A stretch of 64,000 nt of DNA from Nitrosospira sp. (GCA_013821425.1 JACDGV010000004.1:62001-126000); one strand, 5' to 3'. Counted from the first letter of the stretch, positions 26,979 to 38,640 are shown. The notes: generated from the letters alone by a model not told the origin. Program-made: numbers and translations.

Positions 26979-28673
26979 TCAGGCGGGACCCTCCTCCCTT
27001 GCCGTCAGCAGCATTTCCGCCGCATGTTTACGGGTAGTGGCGGTGATTTTGACGCCCCCGAGCATGCGCGCAATCTCCTCGACCCGTTCCTGCGGGGCAA
27101 GCATCGTTATGCGGCTCGATATCTTTCCTTCCTTGCCTGGATCAGCTGATTTCGTGACCTGCCATTGATGATCGCCCGCCGCGGCAACTTGCGCCAGATG
27201 AGTGATACACATTACCTGGCGTTCCTCACCAAGTTTCTTCAGCATGGCGCCTACAATTTCCGCCACGCGTCCGCCAATGCCTGCATCCACTTCATCGAAG
27301 ACGAGCGTAGGCACCCCGCCGAGCTTGCTGGTGATGACATGTATTGCCAGGCCGATACGCGATAATTCACCGCCTGACGCAACTCTGGCCAGAGGCCGGA
27401 GCGGCAGGCCCTGATGGGCAGAGACCTGGAACTCGATTTGTTCCCTGCCCCGCGCATTGCCTTGTTCGAGTGGGGTCAATGCCACAGAAAACTCCCCCCC
27501 TGTCATCGCCAGCGTCTGCATTGCAGCGGTAACTTCGCGCGCAAGCGTTGCCGCCGCCCTGATCCTCTCGTTGCTTAAATTCGACGCCAGCTCAAGGTAT
27601 TCTTCCCGGGCTTTTTTCTCTTCCTGCGCCAGGGACTCGCCGTCCTCCTTACGGCTGAATTCTTCCAGCCCTCCGGTAACCGTTTTAAGCAGCTCCGGCA
27701 ACTCATCAGGCGTGACCCTGTATTTTCTTGCAGCTGCGTGTATCGTCGCAATCCGCTCCTCTATCTGCCGCAAACGCAGTGGATCAAGGTCAAGACGCTG
27801 CTGATAGCGCCCAAGTTCGTATACGCCTTCCTGTAGCTGGATCTGTGCGGACTCGAGCAAATCAAGTACCACTTCAAGTCTGCTGTCGCAATCGATCAAT
27901 TGGTTCAGGCGCGAAATTATCGAGTTTAGCTGCGCAAGTGAAGCCAACTCGCCTTCTGACAGAGCTTCCAGCCCCATCTGCGCTACTTCGAGCAGTGCTG
28001 CGGCATTGGCAAGGCACCTATGCTCGGCTTGCAGCGCTTGCCACTCGGCAGATGAAAAATCCAGTGCGGAAATCTCGCTTGCCTGCCACTCGAGCTGCTC
28101 TCTCTCCTGAAGTAATGCTGCAGAGCTTTGTTCCCAGGTCAGCCGGCGCTGTTGTACCCCCTGCCAGCGGCGATACGCGCCCGCAACCTTTTGTGCGAGT
28201 TCGCGGCTGCCCGCATAGGCGTCCAGCAGGTCACGCTGCGCTTCGATGCGCAACAATGACTGGTGCGCATGCTGGCCCTGGATATCGACCAGTTTTTCGC
28301 CGGCTGAGCGCAGATGCTGCAAAGTGGCGGGCTGACCATTGATGAAGCCGCGCGACCGACCACCAATATCGACCAACCGGCGCAGCAAGCACCTGCCCGC
28401 CTCCTCTCCATCATTTTCAAATCCGTTATCACGCAGCCACTCTGTCAGCTTCGGCAAGCCGTCAACGTCGAACTCGGCGCTGATTTCAGCGCGCTCGCAG
28501 CCGTTGCGTACGTCGCCTGCGTTGCTACGCTCACCCAGGACAAGTGAGAGCGCATCGATCAGGATGGATTTCCCCGCGCCCGTTTCACCGGTCAAGACGG
28601 TAAAGCCGGGAAGGAATTCCAATTCGATTCGGTCAACAATGACCAAATCCCGAATGCTCAGGAACTTTAACAT
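26979..28673 (-). CDS. recN: DNA repair protein RecN
   Basis: A 564-residue SMC-like ATPase for double-strand-break repair. Walker A GETGAGKS is at 29-36. A long coiled-coil region fills the middle. The C-terminal part holds the signature LRPLARVASGGELSRIGLAI and Walker B VFDEVDAGIGG, followed by QVMCITHLAQVAA. Length is typical (E. coli 553). It begins 10 bases after the end of nadK on the same strand, the common nadK-recN operon. Confidence 0.96.
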   Translation of the reverse strand: MLKFLSIRDLVIVDRIELEFLPGFTVLTGETGAGKSILIDALSLVLGERSNAGDVRNGCERAEISAEFDVDGLPKLTEWLRDNGFENDGEEAGRCLLRRLVDIGGRSRGFINGQPATLQHLRSAGEKLVDIQGQHAHQSLLRIEAQRDLLDAYAGSRELAQKVAGAYRRWQGVQQRRLTWEQSSAALLQEREQLEWQASEISALDFSSAEWQALQAEHRCLANAAALLEVAQMGLEALSEGELASLAQLNSIISRLNQLIDCDSRLEVVLDLLESAQIQLQEGVYELGRYQQRLDLDPLRLRQIEERIATIHAAARKYRVTPDELPELLKTVTGGLEEFSRKEDGESLAQEEKKAREEYLELASNLSNERIRAAATLAREVTAAMQTLAMTGGEFSVALTPLEQGNARGREQIEFQVSAHQGLPLRPLARVASGGELSRIGLAIHVITSKLGGVPTLVFDEVDAGIGGRVAEIVGAMLKKLGEERQVMCITHLAQVAAAGDHQWQVTKSADPGKEGKISSRITMLAPQERVEEIARMLGGVKITATTRKHAAEMLLTAREEGPA

Positions 28674-28683
28674 AACGGAAAAA

Positions 28684-29568
28684 TCATGCCGCGTTTCGGG
28701 GCAGACCGCTCCAGCCCAGCTTCTCGCGCAGCATGCGGTAGTAGCTATGGTTCGAAGGATGTAACAACGTTACCGTATGCGGAGCACGCCGCACCACTAT
28801 TTTGTCGTGTTCCTGCAAATCAAAATGGGAATGGCTATCGGCGTAAACATGCGCGAGCCCGTTCGGATGCATCAGGACTTCCACAACGGCATCGGGACCA
28901 ACTACGATAGGCCGATTGCTCAGGGTGTGAGGACTTACAGGCACGAGCACAATCAAGTCAAGACTTGGATGAACGATGGGGCCGCCGGAGGACAATGCGT
29001 AAGCCGTTGAACCGGTGGAGGTTGCGACAATCAGCCCATCGGATCGCAACGAATATACATATTCCCCGTTTATGCGTACCTCGAATTCAATCATGTTGCC
29101 GCCAATTCCGCGGTTTACAGCCACATCGTTTAGCGCCTGCGCACTGAACGCGACGGTGTTATCGCGTGCAACCTCAACATGCAGAAGCATACGCCGCTCG
29201 GTGATATGTTGGCCGTCCAACATTGTGCCAAGCGATTCCAGCATGGTCTGTATGGAAAGGTCCGTGAGAAACCCGAGCCGGCCCTGATTGATACCAACCA
29301 GTGGAACATTGAAGGGCGCAAGCTTGCGCGCAATATTGAGCATGGTCCCGTCACCGCCCAGTACGATAGCCAGGTCGGCGCGCGCGCCGATTTCCTCCAT
29401 TGTCATCGCGGGATATTTTTTTTCCGGGACCGTACCCGCGGTACGGTCGTCCAGCAGCACCTCCAGATTACGGTTTTCCAGATACCGCCCGAGGCTCAAC
29501 AACGGGGTTATGATATCGGGATTCTTGTGCTTCCCGATCAGGGCAATTGTTTTGAATGGAGAGGTCAT
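28684..29568 (-). CDS. nadK: NAD kinase
   Basis: A 294-residue ATP-NAD kinase that makes NADP in the cytoplasm. The GGDGT motif is at 71-75 (AIVLGGDGTMLNIAR). The conserved NDVAVNRG region and SDGLIVATSTGSTAYALSSGGPI segment bind NAD and phosphate. Length matches the E. coli protein (292). It is first in an operon with recN and is divergent from hrcA across a ~250-base gap. Confidence 0.96.
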   Translation of the reverse strand: MTSPFKTIALIGKHKNPDIITPLLSLGRYLENRNLEVLLDDRTAGTVPEKKYPAMTMEEIGARADLAIVLGGDGTMLNIARKLAPFNVPLVGINQGRLGFLTDLSIQTMLESLGTMLDGQHITERRMLLHVEVARDNTVAFSAQALNDVAVNRGIGGNMIEFEVRINGEYVYSLRSDGLIVATSTGSTAYALSSGGPIVHPSLDLIVLVPVSPHTLSNRPIVVGPDAVVEVLMHPNGLAHVYADSHSHFDLQEHDKIVVRRAPHTVTLLHPSNHSYYRMLREKLGWSGLPRNAA

Positions 29569-29817
29569 CGCCGGGTTTGACTGAAATATCTTTGGGAATG
29601 AAGAAGCGGGTCTTGTGCCGGGTCTTGTGCCGAAGCTTTCCTAGATTAAACCATATCAGCAGGAAGGTGCAAAGCATTCCGGTCCGGGGTATCGTTGCGC
29701 TCCGCTTGGGTCAACCCGGTCTTAACGGAATCTTTTCTTCATTTTAAAGACAAAGGAAGGTGGCCCATTTACGTTTGACGGAAAGTCGAAGATTGAATCC
29801 TGGTGTAGAATAAGAAA

Positions 29818-30837
29818 ATGCTCAATCAGCGCGCAAAAATCCTTCTCAAGACACTGATCGAACGATATATCAGCGAAGGTCAGCCCGTAGGCTCCCGCTC
29901 GCTCTCCAAATTTTCCGGCCTTGATCTAAGCCCCGCCACCATTCGAAACGTAATGGCCGACCTTGAGGAAATGGGCTTCGTCGCCAGTCCACATACTTCC
30001 GCCGGACGCATACCCACGCATCAAGGGTACCGTTTCTTTGTGGACACGCTGCTCGTGGTCAAGCCTCTGGATGTCATAGAGATGCATCAGCTCAAGGACC
30101 AGCTTCACCCGGATAATCCATCCCGCCTGATCAACTCGGCATCGCAGCTGTTGGCGGAATTAACCCGCTTCGCAGGCGTGGTGGTGACACCCAAGCGCAG
30201 CAGTGCCGTCTTCCGCTACATCGAATTCATGACTTTGTCGGAAAAACGCGTCCTGCTCATTATTGTCACTCCGGAGGGAGACGTCCAGAACCGCGTGCTT
30301 TCCACCGACAGGACTTACAGCCAGTCGGAACTGACAGAAGCGGCAAACTTCATCAATAAGAATTATGCAGGCTGTGCCATCGATGAGACCCGCTCCCGTC
30401 TCCAGGGTGAACTGAAGCAGTTGCGCCACGACATGACCAATCTTATGACTGCGGCCATTGAAGCGGGAGGCGCAGCGATCAGGGAAAACAGCGAAACCGT
30501 GGTGGTGGCCGGCGAGCGCAAACTGCTCGATGTAGAGGATCTGTCGAGCAATATGAGCAGCCTGAAGAAGCTGTTTGATCTCTTCGAACGAAAAACGGCG
30601 CTGCTACAGTTGCTGGAATTCAGCCGCAAGGCGGAAGGGGTGCAGATCTTTATCGGCGGGGAAACCAGTGTGGTGACTCCGGATGAGTTCAGCGTAGTAA
30701 CTGCGCCTTATGAAGTGGATGGGAAAGTCGTCGGGACTGTTGCCGTGATAGGACCCACGCGGATGGCTTACCAGCGCGTTATTCCGGTTGTGGACATGAC
30801 CGCCAGACTGCTATCCAGCGCACTGTCCCATCATTAG
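29818..30837 (+). CDS. hrcA: Heat-inducible transcription repressor HrcA
   Basis: A 339-residue repressor of heat-shock chaperone genes that binds CIRCE operators. The N-terminal winged helix ([47 protein letters not shown]) and the later [20 protein letters not shown] motif are diagnostic. No CIRCE inverted repeat (TTAGCACTC-N9-GAGTGCTAA) was found in front of hrcA in this window, so its operators are probably elsewhere. hemH follows 112 bases downstream. The chaperone genes often found next to hrcA are not here. Confidence 0.95.
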   Translation: MLNQRAKILLKTLIERYISEGQPVGSRSLSKFSGLDLSPATIRNVMADLEEMGFVASPHTSAGRIPTHQGYRFFVDTLLVVKPLDVIEMHQLKDQLHPDNPSRLINSASQLLAELTRFAGVVVTPKRSSAVFRYIEFMTLSEKRVLLIIVTPEGDVQNRVLSTDRTYSQSELTEAANFINKNYAGCAIDETRSRLQGELKQLRHDMTNLMTAAIEAGGAAIRENSETVVVAGERKLLDVEDLSSNMSSLKKLFDLFERKTALLQLLEFSRKAEGVQIFIGGETSVVTPDEFSVVTAPYEVDGKVVGTVAVIGPTRMAYQRVIPVVDMTARLLSSALSHH

Positions 30838-30949
30838 TTCTTTTCGGGGCGAAAAACCTTTGGTGGGTGGAGACTGCCTTCCAGGAACAGAACCGCATTC
30901 CTGTCCTCATCAGGAATGAGAACAAGACGAGGAATGGGGCGAAGGCATT

Positions 30950-32122
30950 GTGGCACTACGGCGAGCCGCGAAGGCGAGACCAGCGGCGTGGCTCTTTCAA
31001 GAAAACTGGAAAAACTTGACCTCCCCCAAGCCTGATCACCCGCACGGAACGCTCAGCCAGACGGGCGTTCTGCTAATTAATCTCGGCACTCCCGACGCTC
31101 CAACCGCGCAAGCGCTCCGACCTTATCTCAAGCAGTTTCTGAGCAATCGGCGAGTGGTGGAAATTCCGCGATGGGTGTGGTGGCCTATTCTGAACGGCAT
31201 CATACTCAACACCCGGCCCAAAAAATCGGCGGAAAAGTACGCTCAGATCTGGATGCCGGAAGGCTCGCCCCTGAAAGTTCACACCATTCGCCAGACGCTT
31301 CTGCTAAGGGAGAAGCTCGCAGCTCGCGTCGAGTCTGCCCCGAGAGTGGAATACGCCATGGCCATCGGCAATCCTTCCATTGCCATGATGCTGGCAGAGA
31401 TGAAAAAACATGGCTGTGACCGCATTCTGGTTCTGCCGCTTTATCCCCAGTATGCCTCCAGCAGCACCGCATCGGCTTTCGATGAGGTATTCGCGCAACT
31501 GGAAAAGATGCGCAACATGCCTGCCCTACGCACGGTGAAACATTACCATGATAACCCCGGCTATATTGCCGCGCTGGCTCAAAATGTGCGCGATTACTGG
31601 AATAAAACCGGCAAGCCCGACATGCTTGTCATAAGCTTTCATGGAGTACCAAGGAGTACGCTGGATAAAGGCGATCCCTACTATTACGAATGCCAGAAAA
31701 CCGGACGGCTGCTGGCCGAGGCGCTTGGCCTTGCTTCGGGCGAGCACCAGATTTGTTTTCAGTCCCGGTTTGGCCGCGCAGAATGGTTGCGGCCTTACAC
31801 GGCGGTTACGCTCGAGCAGCTTGGGCAGCAAAAGACCCGGCGCGTAGATGTTGTTTGTCCCGGTTTTGTTGCTGATTGCCTGGAAACGCTGGAAGAAATC
31901 GCCATGGAAGGCGCAATGATCTTCACGCAAGCTGGAGGTCAGGAATTTCATTACATTCCCTGCCTCAATGAACGCGACGACTGGATAGATGCGCTGGCCG
32001 GCATCGCGCTGGCGAACCTGCATGGATGGCTTGAGCCGGAATCAGCCGGGGGAGAACATCCGGAAGATCGCCTGGCCCATTCGCCGCGGCGGCCACTGGA
32101 AATAGACGCCACTGACTCCTGA
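30950..32122 (+). CDS. hemH: Ferrochelatase
   Basis: Inserts ferrous iron into protoporphyrin IX, the last step of haem synthesis, at the inner face of the cytoplasmic membrane. Family segments are [50 protein letters not shown] and [19 protein letters not shown], the last containing the catalytic histidine. At 390 residues with a GTG start it is longer than E. coli HemH (320); the first ~30 residues before TGVLLINLG are poorly conserved, so the true start could be slightly downstream. The C-terminal ~30 residues are also a divergent tail. Confidence 0.94.
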   Translation: MALRRAAKARPAAWLFQENWKNLTSPKPDHPHGTLSQTGVLLINLGTPDAPTAQALRPYLKQFLSNRRVVEIPRWVWWPILNGIILNTRPKKSAEKYAQIWMPEGSPLKVHTIRQTLLLREKLAARVESAPRVEYAMAIGNPSIAMMLAEMKKHGCDRILVLPLYPQYASSSTASAFDEVFAQLEKMRNMPALRTVKHYHDNPGYIAALAQNVRDYWNKTGKPDMLVISFHGVPRSTLDKGDPYYYECQKTGRLLAEALGLASGEHQICFQSRFGRAEWLRPYTAVTLEQLGQQKTRRVDVVCPGFVADCLETLEEIAMEGAMIFTQAGGQEFHYIPCLNERDDWIDALAGIALANLHGWLEPESAGGEHPEDRLAHSPRRPLEIDATDS

Positions 32123-32222
32123 CTAGACCGTCGCCGCTTTGCCTTTCGGCGGGGACAGGTCGGCTATGAGGGGGGCAGCAGCGACTTTCCGGCTCCAAGG
32201 GCTGTTTCTGGAATCAAATAAG

Positions 32223-32239
32223 CCCGGGATTGTCCCGGG
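32223..32239 (-). terminator. Putative intrinsic terminator after the DedA gene
   Basis: A perfect 7-base-pair stem (CCCGGGA / TCCCGGG) with a 3-base loop lies four bases beyond the DedA stop codon. In the minus-strand direction it is followed by cttattt, a short T-rich run. hemH, ending at 32122, converges on it and could also use it, though the plus-strand side lacks a T-run. Confidence 0.5.
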
Positions 32240-32242
32240 GGC

Positions 32243-32896
32243 CTAAGTTTGCGATCTCCGGCTCCCCAGCCAATTGCGGAAGAATTGTATGATGCCCGGA
32301 AGAACGGAGAGCACGATTATGCCAAAGATAAAAAAGCTCAGATTGCTCTTTACCACCGGCACGTTACCGAAGAAAAACCCGCCGAATACGAAGAAACTGA
32401 TCCAGAAAACGCTCCCGAATGCGCTGTAAGCCACGAAATGCGGATAAACCATGCGTCCAACACCGGCAACGAAGGGCGCAAACGTCCGGACGATGGGCAG
32501 GAAACGCGCGAATATGATAGTTTTGCCTCCATGCTTCGCATAGAATATTTGGGTCTTTTCCAGATGAGCGCTATTCAATAGACGCGACTCGGGGCGAGAG
32601 AATATTCGCGGGCCAAAATAGCGTCCGATCCAGTAATTTGTGTTGTCGCCCATAAACGCGGCGAGCATAAGGAGCGCGGCCAACACCTGAACGTCCATCG
32701 ACCCCGTGGCGGCGATGGCTCCCGCCACGAACAGGAGCGAATCCCCCGGCAAAAACGGTGTCACCACCAATCCCGTTTCACAAAAAATAATCAAAAACAG
32801 AATGAGGTAAATCCAGTTCCCGTAGTTCTGGACAAGCCAGATCAGATGCTGATCCAGATTGAGGATGATGTCGATAAAGAGGGTAAGAAGTTCCAA
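32243..32896 (-). CDS. DedA family integral membrane protein
   Basis: A 217-residue polytopic inner-membrane protein of the DedA superfamily, now linked to lipid-carrier flipping and envelope homeostasis. It has the family segments IFCETGLVVTPFLPGDSLLFVAGAIAA, GDNTNYWIGRYFGPRIF, KTIIFARFLPIVRTFAPFVAGVGRM and a C-terminal hydrophobic helix. The conserved glutamate (CETG) and arginines (ARFLPIVR) needed for function are present. It is a single gene between hemH (convergent) and the secF operon. Confidence 0.93.
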   Translation of the reverse strand: MELLTLFIDIILNLDQHLIWLVQNYGNWIYLILFLIIFCETGLVVTPFLPGDSLLFVAGAIAATGSMDVQVLAALLMLAAFMGDNTNYWIGRYFGPRIFSRPESRLLNSAHLEKTQIFYAKHGGKTIIFARFLPIVRTFAPFVAGVGRMVYPHFVAYSAFGSVFWISFFVFGGFFFGNVPVVKSNLSFFIFGIIVLSVLPGIIQFFRNWLGSRRSQT

Positions 32897-32950
32897 AATG
32901 AACTCAAAAAAGAAATTGAACGAAGGACGGAGGGCTAGCCACGAAATCGA

Positions 32951-33883
32951 CTAAGGCAACGCTTCCGCCTCTTCCTTTTTTTCGGGCCTGACGATATCTT
33001 GGCGGGAGACGCCCAGCAACATGAGAATGGGGCTTGCCACCAGCACGGAGGAATAAATCCCGAACACAATACCTATCGTAAGCGCCAGCGCGAAGTAATG
33101 GAGCGCCTCTCCACCGAAGATGAGCATCGATATCACGACCATCTCCGTGCTGCCATGCGTAATGATAGTCCGCGACATGGTGCGTGTGATCGCATTGTCG
33201 ATGACTTGCGTCACTGGAGCCTTGCGCAACCTTCGAAAGTTCTCCCGGATCCGGTCGAATATCACCACCGACTCATTTACCGAATAGCCTAGAATCGCCA
33301 GTATTGCGGCCAGCACCGTGAGCGAAAACTCCCATTGGAAGAATGCGAAGAATCCCAGGATAATTATTACGTCGTGCAGGTTGGCTATGATGCCGGCCAC
33401 CCCGAATTTCCACTCGAAGCGCATCGCCAGGTAAGCAACAATGCCGAGGCAAACGACCAGTAAAGCCAGCGCGCCGCTTTCCACCAACTCCTTGCCCACT
33501 TGGGGCCCGACAAATTCTACCCGCCGAATTTCCGCAGTTTGCTCGTCTTCGCGCAAGGCTGTTATTACCGTTTCGGAGAGCGCAGCGCTGGAAAACTCGG
33601 GCTTGATCGGGAGCCGTATCAGAACGTCACGGGACGTGCCGAAATTCTGTACGCTCGCATCGGGCATTCCCAGTTTGACCAGGGTACCCCGTATCTTGTT
33701 GATATCGGCAGGCTGAGCATAACCCACTTCCATCACCGTGCCGCCGGTGAAGTCCACTCCAAGATTCAGCCCTTTCGTAGCCAGGAAGAATGCTGCGAGG
33801 ATGAAGGTTACTGACGAGATGGCAGTGGTGTATTTCCCCCAACTCATGAAGGGGATATCACGCTTGATTCTGAAAAATTCCAT
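32951..33883 (-). CDS. secF: Protein translocase subunit SecF
   Basis: A 310-residue inner-membrane subunit that, with SecD, uses proton motive force to complete Sec-dependent export. It has six predicted spans, the first near FILAAFFLATKGLNLGVDFTGGTVMEV. The periplasmic domain and the typical SVNESVVIFDRIRENFR segment with TRTIITHGSTEMVV follow. It lies 76 bases after secD. The gene order queA-tgt-yajC-secD-secF is the conserved proteobacterial cluster. Confidence 0.96.
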   Translation of the reverse strand: MEFFRIKRDIPFMSWGKYTTAISSVTFILAAFFLATKGLNLGVDFTGGTVMEVGYAQPADINKIRGTLVKLGMPDASVQNFGTSRDVLIRLPIKPEFSSAALSETVITALREDEQTAEIRRVEFVGPQVGKELVESGALALLVVCLGIVAYLAMRFEWKFGVAGIIANLHDVIIILGFFAFFQWEFSLTVLAAILAILGYSVNESVVIFDRIRENFRRLRKAPVTQVIDNAITRTMSRTIITHGSTEMVVISMLIFGGEALHYFALALTIGIVFGIYSSVLVASPILMLLGVSRQDIVRPEKKEEAEALP

Positions 33884-33959
33884 TCTGATCCTATTCTTGG
33901 GGAGCTATAGCTGCATGCTCGCAGTTCGCTGGCAATCCGCTCAGTCCTGTAAACCTGTG

Positions 33960-35804
33960 TCAGCGCTTATCATCCGCTGGCTTCCATACCTGGCCGATGG
34001 AGACTCGTTCCAGCTTCCGACGACCGCCATATACGAGATTGACCAGTCCGCGAGACACGAACACCGCGCTGAACATCGAGGTGAGTATCCCCAAACACAG
34101 CACTACCGCAAATCCCTTGACAGGACCGGTGCCGAATGCAAACAGGGCTATACCCGCAATAAGGGTAGTAATGTTCGAATCGATAATAGTGCCGAACGCG
34201 CGCTCATAGCCGCCATTGATCGCCGCCTGCGGAGGCATGCCAAGCCGTAGCTCCTCGCGGATGCGCTCGTTGATCAGCACATTTGCATCTATCGCCATTC
34301 CTATCGTCAGCGCAATCGCCGCCATCCCCGGAAGCGTCAGTGTAGCCTGCAGAATCGAGAGAAGGCCGATCAGCAGCAGAAGATTTACCCCGAGCGCCGT
34401 CACCGAGATAAATCCGAACATCACATAATAGACAATCATGAAAACAACTATGGCGGCAAAACCATACAGGGTCGAATTAAAACCGCGAGAAATATTTTCC
34501 GCACCGAGACTCGGACCCACCGTGCGTTCCTCAATGATGTCCATCGGTGCCGCCAACGCCCCCGCCCTCAGTAACAACGCCACATCCCTGGCCTCCTCGG
34601 TAGTCATGCGCCCGCTGATCTGTACCCGTCCGCCACCAATTTCCTCCCGGATAACCGGCGCGGTTATAACTTCGGCCTGATTCTTCTCTATCAGCAGAAT
34701 GGCCATACGCTTGCCGACATTTTCGCGTGTCAGTTGCCGGAATATTCGGGCTCCATTATTGTCCAGGTTGAGGTGTACCGCGGGTTGATTGTTGGCATCG
34801 AAACCGGCCTGCGCGTCGTTAATGCGGTCACCCGTCAGCACGACCTGTTTTTTCACCAGTATCGGACCGCCGCCGCGTTCAGTATAAAGCTCGGTACCGA
34901 AAGGAACCTGGCCCCGCAGCGCCGCTTCCACTTCGCGTTCCTCATCCACCATGCGAACCTCCAGTGTTGCCGTACGACCCAGGATGTCCTTGGCTTTTGC
35001 GGTGTCCTGCACGCCGGGCAATTGGACTACTACACGGTCGGCGCCCGCCCTCTGAATTATGGGTTCAGCGACTCCAAGCTCGTTGACCCGATTACGCAGC
35101 GTAGTGATGTTTTGCTGTACAGCGGAATCCTGTATGCGCGCCTGGGCCTCCGATGTGAGGGTGGCCTTCAAATGAAACTCGGGTCCCACATTCTCTTCGC
35201 GCAAGTTTAAATCGTCGTAGCTCCTTTTGATTTCGGCTTCCGCCTGTGCACGCGATTCAGAATTGCGAAATTTGACAATGATCACGGAACCTTGCTTTTC
35301 AAGTCCCGCATAGGGAATCTTTTTCTCCCGCAGGCTGCCGCGTATGTCCGCGCTGTACCGGTCCAGCGCTTTGGATAACGCTCCTTGCATATCGACCTGC
35401 AACATGAAATGGACGCCGCCGCGCAGGTCGAGCCCCAGGTACATAGGCAATGCGCCGATATTAGTCAGCCATTGGGGAGAATTGGGCAGTAGATTCAGCG
35501 CGACCATGTAACCGTTGCCCAGTCGCGACTGAAGCGTATCCCTGGCCTTGATCTGCATATCGGTATCGGCGAAGCTCACCTTGACTCCGCCTGGCTCAAG
35601 AAACATTCCCCTGATGGGAAGATTGGCGTTCTTCAGTTCTTCTTCGACCCGTTGCAGCAGCGCGGTGTCCGCCTTGGCTGCGGTACGCAGGGGAGAAATC
35701 TGCACCGCTGGCGATTCGCCATAGAAATTCGGCAGCGTATAGAGCAGCCCGAGCAGTATCGAGACCGCGATAATCAGGTATTTCCAGAAAGGGTAGCGAT
35801 TCAT
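33960..35804 (-). CDS. secD: Protein translocase subunit SecD
   Basis: A 614-residue inner-membrane protein; the start chosen at 35804 (MNRYPFWKYLIIAVSI) makes the first helix N-terminal, while the frame is open 12 codons further upstream. It contains GLDLRGGVHFMLQVD, a large periplasmic domain with RVNELGVAEPIIQRAGADRVVVQLPG, and the C-terminal RND-like membrane block (MAIDANVLINERIREELR, AFGTIIDSNITTLIAGI). It pairs with SecF. It lies about 90 bases downstream of yajC. Confidence 0.96.
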   Translation of the reverse strand: MNRYPFWKYLIIAVSILLGLLYTLPNFYGESPAVQISPLRTAAKADTALLQRVEEELKNANLPIRGMFLEPGGVKVSFADTDMQIKARDTLQSRLGNGYMVALNLLPNSPQWLTNIGALPMYLGLDLRGGVHFMLQVDMQGALSKALDRYSADIRGSLREKKIPYAGLEKQGSVIIVKFRNSESRAQAEAEIKRSYDDLNLREENVGPEFHLKATLTSEAQARIQDSAVQQNITTLRNRVNELGVAEPIIQRAGADRVVVQLPGVQDTAKAKDILGRTATLEVRMVDEEREVEAALRGQVPFGTELYTERGGGPILVKKQVVLTGDRINDAQAGFDANNQPAVHLNLDNNGARIFRQLTRENVGKRMAILLIEKNQAEVITAPVIREEIGGGRVQISGRMTTEEARDVALLLRAGALAAPMDIIEERTVGPSLGAENISRGFNSTLYGFAAIVVFMIVYYVMFGFISVTALGVNLLLLIGLLSILQATLTLPGMAAIALTIGMAIDANVLINERIREELRLGMPPQAAINGGYERAFGTIIDSNITTLIAGIALFAFGTGPVKGFAVVLCLGILTSMFSAVFVSRGLVNLVYGGRRKLERVSIGQVWKPADDKR

Positions 35805-35896
35805 GCGCGTGGAGTGGGTACGGTGAAAAAGAAGGGGCAAGAAGAACTACGCCGCATCCATCGCGCCGTGTACCTGGGCTTTACCGGGGATTCCAC

Positions 35897-36235
35897 TTAT
35901 TCCTTTTCTATACTGCTCAACGTCCCCTTGGGAAGCAGGGTCTGAATGGCCGTTTTCTGTGTGACGACTTGTACATTCTCGGCTATCTGCAGTATGACGT
36001 AGCCCCCGCTTACTTTCATGATCCGCCCCAACTGACCAGCCGTGGTTATGACCTCATCACCTTTCTGCAGCGCCTCGATCATCAGCTTCTGTTCCTTGGC
36101 GCGTTTCGTCTGAGGACGAATCAACAGAAGGTAAAACACGACGAATATCGCGAGCAGCGGCAACAGGCTCATGAAATCCGCACCCGCCGATTGTGCAGGC
36201 GGCGCAGCCTGAGCATAGGCTTCACTAATCAACAC
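35897..36235 (-). CDS. yajC: Preprotein translocase subunit YajC
   Basis: A 112-residue single-span membrane protein associated with SecDF. The helix is FMSLLPLLAIFVVFYLLLI and is followed directly by the diagnostic RPQTKRAKEQ. The cytoplasmic part contains LQKGDEVITTAGQLGRI. It starts 33 bases after tgt ends and precedes secD, as in most proteobacteria. A ribosome site (tctcccgg on the plus strand, i.e. ccgggaga) precedes the start. Confidence 0.95.
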   Translation of the reverse strand: MLISEAYAQAAPPAQSAGADFMSLLPLLAIFVVFYLLLIRPQTKRAKEQKLMIEALQKGDEVITTAGQLGRIMKVSGGYVILQIAENVQVVTQKTAIQTLLPKGTLSSIEKE

Positions 36236-36268
36236 GGCATTCTCCGGGAGAGTTAAAAGAAGGCGATT

Positions 36269-37378
<1,110 letters not shown>

Positions 37379-37537
37379 TCACGCAAGGAAACAGTTTACA
37401 AAAAGATACGAGCGCGGCTCGTGACGCTCCTGGTCTGTTATCAAATCCGGGATCGTCATGCCCGGCTCGACCGGAAATCCGATTTATCCAATCCATCCAG
37501 TTTTCACTCAGGAGCTACCTGGATTCCAACCACTCTA

Positions 37538-38572
37538 CTACCAGGATTCCCTCTCGATCAGCATCGCATCGCCGTAACTGAAAAAGCGATAACGCTGCTT
37601 GATGGCGTGTTGGTATGCGCTGCGAATGTTTTCCATCCCGCCAAAGGCGGATACCAGCATCAACAAGGTAGAACAGGGCGAATGGAAATTTGTCAGTAGC
37701 CGCTCTGCTACACGGAAACGATAGCCCGGCGTAATAAAAATGTCCGTCTCGCCGCAGGATGATTCCAGCGCGCCAGTCCTGTAGGCCGCCGCTTCGAGCG
37801 CTCGCAGGGATGTCGTACCCACCGCAAGCACCCGTCCTCCTCCCGCTTTCGCCTGCCGGATCGATTCGACCGTTTCCGGCGGCACACGAAAAATTTCCCG
37901 GTGCATTTTGTGATCGGCAATATTCTTCACTCGTACCGGCTGGAAGGTGCCCAGCCCGACATGCAGTGTTACATAGGTGACTGCCACGCCGGCTTCTCTC
38001 AATGCTATCAGCATACCTTCGTCGAAATGCAGGCCCGCGGTAGGGGCGGCTACAGCGCCCGCCTGTTTCGCGTAAACCGTCTGGTAGCGCGCCTCGTCCG
38101 TTGTTGCCGCGGGACGCGTTATGTAAGGCGGCAGCGGCAGGTTGCCGTAACGTTCCAGCAACTCGGTTACAGAGCTTTCGTGGTCGAATCGCAGTGTATA
38201 AAAATCATGCTTCCGTGCCAGTACCGTCACGGTAACTGCTTCTGCGAGAAAGAGCTTTGACCCCGGGTGCGGAGGATGGCTCGCGCGCATCATCGCCTGC
38301 ACGCGGTGTGCGTCCAGCACTCGCTCCACCATTACTTCCACCTTGCCGCCTGTGTCCCTCACGCCGTAAAGGCGCGCCTTGATGACGCGTGTGTTGTTGA
38401 GCACCACCACGTCTCCTGCACGAACGTAGCGGGGCAGATCCGCAAACATCGCGTCGTGCAGCGCGCCGCCACAACCTCCCAAATGCAACATGCGACTGCT
38501 GCCGCGCTGCGCGGCCGGAAACTGCGCAATTAGCTCGGACGGAAGATCGAAAGCGAAATCCTCGGTTTTCAT
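37538..38572 (-). CDS. queA: S-adenosylmethionine:tRNA ribosyltransferase-isomerase
   Basis: A 344-residue enzyme converting preQ1-tRNA to epoxyqueuosine-tRNA using SAM as ribosyl donor. The N-terminus FDLPSELIAQFPAAQRGSSRML, the VVLNNTRVIKARLYG and AVAAPTAGLHFDEGML segments, and the C-terminal YGDAMLIE are family signatures. It is first in the queA-tgt-yajC-secD-secF cluster, and its start faces the tRNA-Leu gene across about 160 bases, a region likely to hold both promoters. Confidence 0.97.
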   Translation of the reverse strand: MKTEDFAFDLPSELIAQFPAAQRGSSRMLHLGGCGGALHDAMFADLPRYVRAGDVVVLNNTRVIKARLYGVRDTGGKVEVMVERVLDAHRVQAMMRASHPPHPGSKLFLAEAVTVTVLARKHDFYTLRFDHESSVTELLERYGNLPLPPYITRPAATTDEARYQTVYAKQAGAVAAPTAGLHFDEGMLIALREAGVAVTYVTLHVGLGTFQPVRVKNIADHKMHREIFRVPPETVESIRQAKAGGGRVLAVGTTSLRALEAAAYRTGALESSCGETDIFITPGYRFRVAERLLTNFHSPCSTLLMLVSAFGGMENIRSAYQHAIKQRYRFFSYGDAMLIERESW

Positions 38573-38611
38573 CGAGGGTATTATACCGGCATGGCTGCCG
38601 TTTCTTACCGG

Positions 38612-38640
38612 TTGCCGCGGGTTTGGATTTCAGTAATAAT
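38612..38640 (+). promoter_or_regulatory. Candidate sigma-70 promoter for tRNA-Leu
   Basis: TTGCCG at 38612-38617 and AATAAT at 38635-38640 are separated by 17 bases, the optimal spacing. Transcription would begin near 38647, leaving an ~89-base leader before the tRNA at 38736. The region lies between the divergently placed queA and tRNA-Leu. This is a sequence match only. Confidence 0.45.

Noticed and set aside
29569-29817. Expected CIRCE operator in front of hrcA
   Set aside because: The region was read for TTAGCACTC-N9-GAGTGCTAA and no match or near match was seen, so no operator is annotated.
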